Positions 56,666-64,000 of a stretch of DNA of 64,000 nt are shown one piece after another; the stretch's first letter is position 1; each line of letters opens with the position of its first letter. A model generated the notes under the pieces. It was not told where the DNA came from and made no database searches. It saw only the letters and a list, made by a program, of their open reading frames with translations. The DNA lies in the NCBI RefSeq assembly GCF_001277175.1, contig NZ_CP012257.1, forward strand, positions 1,612,001-1,676,000, read 5' to 3'. A program made the translations under genes and the position numbers. The DNA is from Cronobacter universalis NCTC 9529 (GTDB taxonomy: Bacteria; Pseudomonadota; Gammaproteobacteria; Enterobacterales; Enterobacteriaceae).

Positions 56666-57325
56666 TTACAGGTTAATCAGAATAATCCCATCAGAACCCA
56701 CGATGCCGCTTACCACCTGGCCTGAGGCCATTCTGACCCGGGCGTTTTGCGCCACCGCCGCATTGTTCAGGGCCCGGCCTTCGCCATTAATGCTAAAGCC
56801 TTCGCCGTTGGCGATAATCTGTACCTGCTGACCCGCTTTTACCCGCCAGGACTGACGTACCATCGACAGCATTACCGGCTGATTTGGCGCGAGGTCACGC
56901 AGGGTAACAGCTTCGCGCGCCTGGTCAAGATTGAGCATAGCGTTTGGGGGCAGGAGATCCAGCCGGCCGCGCTCCAGGCGGACGTTAGACTCATCCAGCG
57001 TGCCGCCGCGCGCGACAGGCTGGCTTGCCACCACATAGTTCCCGAAAGCCTGAACATTCACCTGCATATACCGTTTCTGATCGCCGCAACGCACCTGCAC
57101 GCTGAGGTTTCCCCACAGACGCGCGTTGCCCGGCAGGCTGAAATCAGGGGTATCGCAAGTCAGTCTCTGCGGCTCCGGCGTTTTCACCGTCACCACCACC
57201 GCATCGCTAATTCCCGCCAGACGCTGCAGAAAGAACGGCGTCAGCTGCGCATTGAGCGCATCGGCGAAAATGCCGGGGCTTAACAGCAGCAAACCCGCGG
57301 CGAGACAGAATTTCAGGCTCTTCAT
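56666..57325 (-). CDS. flgA: FlgA, P-ring assembly chaperone
   Basis: A 219-residue periplasmic chaperone that helps FlgI form the P ring. The signal peptide ends near GIFADA. The C-terminal SAF-like domain is recognisable ([20 protein letters not shown], then [20 protein letters not shown] and [18 protein letters not shown]). It is transcribed divergently from flgB across 153 bases that hold a probable FlhDC site. flgM and flgN lie downstream. Confidence 0.95.
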   Translation of the reverse strand: MKSLKFCLAAGLLLLSPGIFADALNAQLTPFFLQRLAGISDAVVVTVKTPEPQRLTCDTPDFSLPGNARLWGNLSVQVRCGDQKRYMQVNVQAFGNYVVASQPVARGGTLDESNVRLERGRLDLLPPNAMLNLDQAREAVTLRDLAPNQPVMLSMVRQSWRVKAGQQVQIIANGEGFSINGEGRALNNAAVAQNARVRMASGQVVSGIVGSDGIILINL

Positions 57326-57379
57326 TGCACATCTCCACTTTCGGAACAGGGAGGATTCTACTCTGCTCTGTTTTTGTTC

Positions 57380-57421
57380 AAGGCAACAAATAGCGACGCA
57401 TTTTGCGTTTATTCCGGCGAT
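57380..57421. promoter_or_regulatory. Probable FlhDC binding region between flgA and flgB
   Basis: AAGGCAACAAATAGCG at 57380-57395 is a good FlhD4C2 half-site (consensus AAYGGNNNAAATARCG). A weaker inverted half follows after an 11-base gap. The place fits the class 2 control of the divergent flgAMN and flgBCDEFGHIJ operons. Confidence 0.6.
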
Positions 57422-57478
57422 AACGCACGCGTGAGGAACAGTAAGCTGTGCACACTCACCAGACTAAGTGGAGGCACC

Positions 57479-57892
57479 ATGCTCGATAAACTGGACGCCG
57501 CGCTGCGCTTTCAACAGGAAGCTATCAATTTACGCGCTCAGCGTCAGGAGATTCTGGCGGCCAATATCGCCAACGCCGATACCCCAGGTTATCAGGCGCG
57601 CGATATTGATTTCGCCAGCCAACTGAAAAAAGTGATGGATCAAGGCCGCGCGTCAGGCAGCACCATGACGCTCGCCATGACGTCATCACGCCATATACCG
57701 GCTCAGGCGTCGACCGGCGCTTCTCTTGATTTGCTGTACCGCGTGCCGGATCAGCCGTCGATGGATGGCAACACCGTCGATATGGACCGTGAGCGTACCC
57801 AGTTTGCCGACAACAGCCTGAAGTATCAGACCGATCTGCAGGTTCTTGGCGGCCAAATCAAGAGCATGATGTCCGTGCTGCAGCAACAGTAA
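57479..57892 (+). CDS. flgB: FlgB, proximal rod protein
   Basis: A 137-residue rod subunit and the first gene of the large flg operon. The N-terminal helix contains the rod/hook signature ([28 protein letters not shown]), and the C-terminal helix ends [16 protein letters not shown]. The frame is open 35 codons upstream; [12 protein letters not shown] after GTGGAGG is the family start. Confidence 0.96.
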   Translation: MLDKLDAALRFQQEAINLRAQRQEILAANIANADTPGYQARDIDFASQLKKVMDQGRASGSTMTLAMTSSRHIPAQASTGASLDLLYRVPDQPSMDGNTVDMDRERTQFADNSLKYQTDLQVLGGQIKSMMSVLQQQ

Positions 57893-57905
57893 GGGTTAAG
57901 AAGCG

Positions 57906-58310
57906 ATGGCGCTTTTAAATATTTTCGACATTGCCGGTTCCGCGATGACCGCGCAATCCAAACGCATGAACGTGGCGGCAAGTAACCTTGCCAACGCCGA
58001 CAGTGCGACCGGGCCGGATGGTCAGCCTTATCGCGCAAAGCAAGTGGTTTTCCAGGTTGACGCCGCGCCAGGCGCCGCCACCGGCGGCGTGAAGGTGACG
58101 GATGTCGTGGAAAGCCAGGCGCCGGACAAACTGGTTTATGAGCCAGGCAACCCGCTGGCGGACGCCAAGGGGTATGTCCGTATGCCGAACGTTGACGTGG
58201 TCGGCGAGATGGTGAACTCCATGTCCGCCTCGCGCAGCTACCAGGCCAACGTAGAAGTGCTGAACACCGTGAAAAGCATGATGCTGAAAACGCTCACGCT
58301 CGGTCAATAA
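57906..58310 (+). CDS. flgC: FlgC, proximal rod protein
   Basis: A 134-residue rod subunit. [26 protein letters not shown] is the N-terminal rod signature, and the C-terminal helix [25 protein letters not shown] is typical of axial proteins. It lies 13 bases after flgB and 11 bases before flgD. Confidence 0.97.
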   Translation: MALLNIFDIAGSAMTAQSKRMNVAASNLANADSATGPDGQPYRAKQVVFQVDAAPGAATGGVKVTDVVESQAPDKLVYEPGNPLADAKGYVRMPNVDVVGEMVNSMSASRSYQANVEVLNTVKSMMLKTLTLGQ

Positions 58311-58321
58311 AGGAGAGAGTT

Positions 58322-59002
58322 ATGTCGGTTACGTCCAGCATTAACGAAAGTTACAGTCCCAGCAGTGCCAGCAGCGCGACCTCCAGCACCAGTCTGACCG
58401 GGAGCAATGCCTCGGACCTGCAAAGCAGCTTCCTGACGCTTTTGGTGGCGCAGCTGAAAAACCAGGACCCGACCAACCCGATGCAGAACAACGAGCTGAC
58501 CACGCAGCTTGCGCAGATCAGCACCGTGAGCGGCATCGAGAAACTGAACACCACGCTCGGATCTATCTCCGGCCAGATCGATAACAGCCAGTCGCTTGCG
58601 GCGAGCGCGCTTATCGGTCACGGCGTGATGATCCCGGGCAGCACCATTCTGACCGGCAAAGACACCACGACACCGTTTGGCGTCGAGTTGCAACAGGCCG
58701 CAGATAAAGTTACCGCCACTGTCACTGATAAGAGCGGGAAAGTCGTTCGTACCATCGAAATCGGCGCGCTGAGCGCTGGCGTCCATACCTTCTCTTGGGA
58801 TGGCACGATGAGCGACGGCACCAAGGCGCCGGATGGCTCCTACAACGTCTCCATTGCCGCAAGCAACGGAGGCACCCAGCTGGTCGCACAGCCGCTTAAC
58901 TTCGCGCTGGTGAACGGCATTACGCGAAGCAACGGTTCGAACCTGCTGGATCTGGGCACCTACGGGACCACGACACTCGACCAGGTACGGCAAATTATTT
59001 AA
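58322..59002 (+). CDS. flgD: FlgD, hook cap/scaffold protein
   Basis: A 226-residue hook-assembly scaffold that is lost from the finished structure. The conserved N-terminal segment FLTLLVAQLKNQDPTNPMQNNE is followed by TQLAQISTVSGIEKLN. The C-terminal half has the FlgD tudor and fibronectin-like domains (FSWDGTMSDGTKAPDGSYNV). Confidence 0.97.
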   Translation: MSVTSSINESYSPSSASSATSSTSLTGSNASDLQSSFLTLLVAQLKNQDPTNPMQNNELTTQLAQISTVSGIEKLNTTLGSISGQIDNSQSLAASALIGHGVMIPGSTILTGKDTTTPFGVELQQAADKVTATVTDKSGKVVRTIEIGALSAGVHTFSWDGTMSDGTKAPDGSYNVSIAASNGGTQLVAQPLNFALVNGITRSNGSNLLDLGTYGTTTLDQVRQII

Positions 59003-59028
59003 GCCTTCAATCTTATCAGGAGTAAGAA

Positions 59029-60261
59029 ATGGCCTTTTCACAAGCGGTCAGCGGTCTGAATGCTGCCAGCACCAACCTCGACGTTATCGGCAACAACATT
59101 GCCAACTCCGCCACTTATGGTTTTAAGTCTGGCTCCGTCTCTTTCGCCGACATGTTTGCCGGTTCGAAAGCGGGCCTGGGCGTTAAAGTCGCGGGTATTA
59201 CCCAGGACTTCGGCGACGGCGTGACCACCAACACCGGCCGTAAGCTGGACGTGGCTATCAGCCAGAACGGTTTCTTCCGTCTGCTCGACAGCAACGGCGG
59301 CGTGTTCTACAGCCGTAACGGCCAGTTCAAACTGGACGAAAAAAGCAACCTGGTGAACATGCAGGGTATGCAGGTGACCGGCTATCCGGCAACCGGCACC
59401 CCGCCGACCGTTCAGCAGGGCGCAGACCCGATTCCGCTGACCATTCCGACCGCGCAGATGCCGGCAAGCCAGACCACCAGCGCGAATTTCGTCATGAACC
59501 TGAACTCCTCTGACGATGTTCCGGCGCAGACCCCATTCGATCCGGCTAACTCCAGCACCTTTAACAAAAGCGTGCCGCTGACCGTTTACGATAGCCTGGG
59601 TAACGAACACAACCTGAAGCTGTACTACGTGAAAACCGCGGATAACAAATGGGATGTCTACAACATGGACACCAGCGTTAGCTCCGCGACGCCGACCACC
59701 CCGCTGACCAGCCTGACCTTCAGCGACAGCGGCGCCCTGACCGGCATCACCAACGCCGCACCGGCGGGCTCCCAGCAGGTGCCGATTTCCGTGGCGTCCC
59801 TGAACGGCTCCGCGGCATTCAACTTCAGCATGAACCTGACGGGCACCACCCAGCAGAACTCCGGCGCTAACGTCCTGCTGACCTCCAACCAGAACGGCTA
59901 CAAGCCGGGCGACCTGGTGGGTTATCAGGTGAACGAAGACGGCAGCCTGGTGGGTAACTACTCCAACGAGAAGAGCCAGCTGCTGGGTCAGATCGTGCTG
60001 GCGAACTTCGCCAACCCGGAAGGTCTCTCTTCTCAGGGCGACAACGTCTGGTCTGCAAGCACCGCCTCTGGCGTGGCGCTGCTGGGCTCTGCCGGCACCG
60101 GCAACTTCGGCAAACTGACCAGCGGCGCGCTTGAAGCGTCCAACGTCGACCTGAGTAAAGAACTGGTCAACATGATCGTCGCGCAGCGTAACTACCAGTC
60201 GAACGCGCAGACCATCAAGACTCAGGACCAGATCCTCAATACCCTGGTTAACCTGCGCTAA
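59029..60261 (+). CDS. flgE: FlgE, hook protein
   Basis: A 410-residue hook subunit. The N-terminal axial signature is MAFSQAVSGLNAASTNLDVIGNNIANSATYGFK and the C-terminal axial helix LVNMIVAQRNYQSNAQTIKTQDQILNTLVN. The central domains (about residues 70-360) form the exposed hook surface. Length is near that of Salmonella FlgE (403) and E. coli (402). Strong ribosome site CAGGAG. Confidence 0.97.
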   Translation: MAFSQAVSGLNAASTNLDVIGNNIANSATYGFKSGSVSFADMFAGSKAGLGVKVAGITQDFGDGVTTNTGRKLDVAISQNGFFRLLDSNGGVFYSRNGQFKLDEKSNLVNMQGMQVTGYPATGTPPTVQQGADPIPLTIPTAQMPASQTTSANFVMNLNSSDDVPAQTPFDPANSSTFNKSVPLTVYDSLGNEHNLKLYYVKTADNKWDVYNMDTSVSSATPTTPLTSLTFSDSGALTGITNAAPAGSQQVPISVASLNGSAAFNFSMNLTGTTQQNSGANVLLTSNQNGYKPGDLVGYQVNEDGSLVGNYSNEKSQLLGQIVLANFANPEGLSSQGDNVWSASTASGVALLGSAGTGNFGKLTSGALEASNVDLSKELVNMIVAQRNYQSNAQTIKTQDQILNTLVNLR

Positions 60262-60281
60262 TTGTCTGAAGGGATGGCTTA

Positions 60282-61839
<1,558 letters not shown>

Positions 61840-61846
61840 AGCCTGT

Positions 61847-61873
61847 TTCGGTGTGGCGTAACGCCACACCGAA
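61847..61873. repeat. Perfect inverted repeat between flgG and flgH
   Basis: CGGTGTGGCG-TA-ACGCCACACCG with one further pair outside, about eight bases after the flgG stop and without a T run. It could slow transcript decay from the 3' side or set flgG and flgH levels apart; it is not a standard terminator. Confidence 0.7.
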
Positions 61874-61895
61874 CGCCACTACGAAGATGAAAGCA

Positions 61896-62594
61896 ATGCA
61901 AAAGACCGGTGCGCAACTCTGCCCTATCGCGATAGCTCTCGCATTAACCCTGTCGGGCTGTGCGTGGGTGCCTTCTACTCCGCTGGTTCAGGGCGCGACG
62001 ACCGCGCAGCCCGCGCCTGCCCCCGCGCCGGTGGTTAACGGTTCCATTTTCCAGTCCGTACAGCAGATTAACTACGGTTATCAACCGCTGTTCGAAGATC
62101 GTCGTCCGCGTAACGTCGGCGATACGCTCACGATTGAGCTGCAAGAAAACGTCAGCGCGAGCAAGAGCTCGTCGGCGAACGCCAGCCGCGACGGCAAGAC
62201 CAATTTCGGTCTCGACACCGTTCCGCGCTATCTGCAGGGCCTCTTCGGCAATGCGCGCGCCGATATCAGCGCATCCGGCGGCAATACCTTTAATGGCAAA
62301 GGCGGCGCTAACGCCAGCAACACCTTCAGCGGCACGCTGACCGTGACCGTCGATCAGGTTCTCGCCAACGGCAACCTGCATGTGGTCGGTGAAAAACAGA
62401 TTGCCATCAACCAGGGCACAGAATTTATCCGCTTCTCGGGCGTGGTTAACCCTCGCACCATCAGCGGCAGCAACACGGTACCGTCCACCCAGGTGGCGGA
62501 TGCCCGAATCGAATATGTCGGCAACGGCTACATCAACGAAGCGCAGAACATGGGATGGCTACAGCGTTTCTTCCTTAATTTATCGCCGATGTAA
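61896..62594 (+). CDS. flgH: FlgH, L-ring lipoprotein
   Basis: A 232-residue outer-membrane lipoprotein that forms the L ring. The signal [16 protein letters not shown] has a lipobox and the mature start [18 protein letters not shown] is like E. coli. The rest is very close to the family ([21 protein letters not shown] and [20 protein letters not shown]). Three in-frame ATGs are possible; MQKTG is chosen since it matches the E. coli length of 232. Confidence 0.96.
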   Translation: MQKTGAQLCPIAIALALTLSGCAWVPSTPLVQGATTAQPAPAPAPVVNGSIFQSVQQINYGYQPLFEDRRPRNVGDTLTIELQENVSASKSSSANASRDGKTNFGLDTVPRYLQGLFGNARADISASGGNTFNGKGGANASNTFSGTLTVTVDQVLANGNLHVVGEKQIAINQGTEFIRFSGVVNPRTISGSNTVPSTQVADARIEYVGNGYINEAQNMGWLQRFFLNLSPM

Positions 62595-62606
62595 CAGAGG
62601 TGAAAA

Positions 62607-63704
62607 ATGTTTAAATCGCTCCCAGGACTCCTGCTGCTGCTCGTCGCGACTTTCGCGCAGGCTGACCGCATTCGTGACTTAACCACCGTACAGGGCGTGC
62701 GTGAAAACTCCCTGATCGGCTACGGCCTTGTGGTGGGCCTTGACGGCACTGGCGACCAGACGACCCAGACGCCGTTTACCACCCAGAGCCTGAACAACAT
62801 GCTCTCTCAGCTGGGGATCACCGTTCCGGCGGGCACCAACATGCAGTTGAAAAACGTGGCGGCGGTCATGGTTACCGCGTCCTACCCGGCGTTCGCGCGC
62901 CAGGGGCAGGCCATCGACGTGGTGGTCTCCTCCATGGGTAACGCCAAGAGCCTGCGCGGCGGTACGCTCCTGATGACGCCGCTGAAAGGCGTCGATAACC
63001 AGGTCTACGCGCTGGCGCAGGGCAACATTCTGATCGGCGGCGCGGGCGCTTCCGCAGGCGGCAGCAGCGTGCAGGTGAATCAGCTTAACGGCGGGCGTAT
63101 CACCAACGGCGCGGTGATTGAGCGCGAGCTGCCGACCCAGTTCGGCAACGGCAACACCATTAACCTGCAGCTGAACAATGATGACTTCACGCTGGCGCAG
63201 CAGATCTCCGACACCATCAACCGCGCGCGCGGTTATGGCTCCGCGGTGCCGCTGGACGCCCGTACCGTTCAGGTGCGCGCGCCGAGCGGCGGCAGCTCTC
63301 AGGTGCAGCTGCTGGCAGGTATCCAGAACCTCGAAGTGAATGTCGCGGTACAGGACGCCAAAGTCATTATTAACTCACGCACCGGCTCGGTCGTGATGAA
63401 CCGCGAAGTGTCGCTGGACAGCTGCGCGGTCGCGCAGGGCAACCTCTCGGTGACGGTTAACCAGCAGGCCAACGTCAGCCAGCCGAATACGCCGTTTGGC
63501 GGCGGCCAGACTGTCGTGACGCCGCAGACGCAGATCGATATGCGCCAGAGCGGCGGCGCGCTGCAGCGCGTAACCTCCAGCGCCAACCTGAACAGCGTCG
63601 TGCGCGCGCTTAACGCGCTGGGCGCCACGCCGATGGATCTGATGTCGATTCTGCAATCCATGCAAAGCGCGGGGTGTCTGCGCGCAAAACTGGAAATCAT
63701 CTGA
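62607..63704 (+). CDS. flgI: FlgI, P-ring protein
   Basis: A 365-residue periplasmic P-ring subunit, same length as E. coli FlgI. A signal peptide of about 19 residues (ending FAQA) is followed by [33 protein letters not shown]. The C-terminal segment [25 protein letters not shown] is conserved, and [24 protein letters not shown] ends the protein. Its stop overlaps the flgJ start by one base. Confidence 0.98.
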   Translation: MFKSLPGLLLLLVATFAQADRIRDLTTVQGVRENSLIGYGLVVGLDGTGDQTTQTPFTTQSLNNMLSQLGITVPAGTNMQLKNVAAVMVTASYPAFARQGQAIDVVVSSMGNAKSLRGGTLLMTPLKGVDNQVYALAQGNILIGGAGASAGGSSVQVNQLNGGRITNGAVIERELPTQFGNGNTINLQLNNDDFTLAQQISDTINRARGYGSAVPLDARTVQVRAPSGGSSQVQLLAGIQNLEVNVAVQDAKVIINSRTGSVVMNREVSLDSCAVAQGNLSVTVNQQANVSQPNTPFGGGQTVVTPQTQIDMRQSGGALQRVTSSANLNSVVRALNALGATPMDLMSILQSMQSAGCLRAKLEII

Positions 63705-64000
63705 TGCTGACTGATAGCAAATTACTGTCCAGCGCCGCCTTTGACGCGCAATCGCTTAATGACCTGAAAACTAAGGTCGCAAAGGATCCGAACGGCAACC
63801 TGAAATCGGTTGCCCGTCAGATGGAAGGGATGTTCGTGCAAATGATGCTGAAAAGCATGCGCGAAGCGCTGCCCAAGGATGGGCTGTTCAGTAGCGATCA
63901 GACCCGGCTTTACACCAGCATGTACGATCAGCAAATCGCCCAGCAGATGACGGCGGGCAAAGGCTTAGGCCTCGCGGACATGATGGTGAAACAGATGGGC
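63704..64000 (+). CDS. flgJ: FlgJ, rod-cap and peptidoglycan hydrolase (N-terminal part only)
   Basis: The first 99 codons are present and the gene runs off the right edge. [20 protein letters not shown] is followed by the rod-cap region VARQMEGMFVQMMLKSMREA and FSSDQTRLYTSMYDQQIAQQM, which match FlgJ. The C-terminal muramidase domain lies outside the window. Start and flgI stop share one base (TGATG). Confidence 0.95.
   Translation, partial: MLTDSKLLSSAAFDAQSLNDLKTKVAKDPNGNLKSVARQMEGMFVQMMLKSMREALPKDGLFSSDQTRLYTSMYDQQIAQQMTAGKGLGLADMMVKQMG

Overview
The window is chromosomal DNA from a motile, curli-encoding member of the Enterobacteriaceae. Gene order and protein similarity follow the E. 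coli/Salmonella backbone from rut to flg. The DNA is GC-rich with strongly GC-biased third codon positions (by eye, not computed), and there are small lineage-specific insertions. This fits Cronobacter or a close relative such as Franconibacter or Siccibacter. The genus is an inference, not something read directly. I see no transposase, integrase, prophage or CRISPR array.

Layout. 1-4041: the pyrimidine-degradation operon rutA-E (minus strand, cut by the left edge in rutE) and its divergent regulator rutR. A sigma-54 promoter, a RutR operator and two NtrC-like sites lie between them. 4102-9986: the divergent proline-utilisation pair putA/putP, separated by a control region with four GTTGCA PutA-operator motifs. 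10104-11743: a DUF3574 lipoprotein and a NupC-type nucleoside transporter, not at this place in E. coli. 12024-15403: Fur-box-controlled efeUOB iron uptake. 15944-16732: phoH, with a long leader that stays open in the phoH frame.

16800-25691 is the accessory part. Two tRNA-Ser(GGA) genes, each followed by a 190-bp repeat that carries a second copy of the tRNA 3' end, bracket a YdeP-type molybdopterin oxidoreductase. After them comes a four-gene chaperone-usher fimbrial cluster whose usher is broken by a one-base frameshift. The pgaABCD genes that sit between phoH and ghrA in E. coli K-12 are absent.

25777-41422: backbone again, with ghrA-ycdXYZ, both curli operons (csgDEFG and csgBAC), ymdA-ymdB-clsC and opgC/opgGH, then yceK. 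CsgA keeps its five amyloid repeats but lacks most of the glycine-rich N-terminal segment. 41426-55686: housekeeping and envelope genes mysB, lpxL, trhO, yceI-yceJ, solA, bssS, dinI (with a LexA box), pyrC (PurR box and start-site-switch hairpin), yceB, grxB, mdtH, rimJ, yceH, yceM and murJ. 55847-64000: flagellar flgAMN (with a sigma-28 promoter before flgM) and flgBCDEFGHI, ending inside flgJ.

Themes: nitrogen and carbon scavenging from pyrimidines and proline, iron uptake, and a dense set of surface structures (fimbria, curli, osmoregulated periplasmic glucans, lipid A, peptidoglycan precursor flipping, flagella). I found no clearly new biological system. The items most worth a second look are the tRNA-Ser repeat loci, the gene between them, the short CsgA N-terminus and the frameshifted usher.
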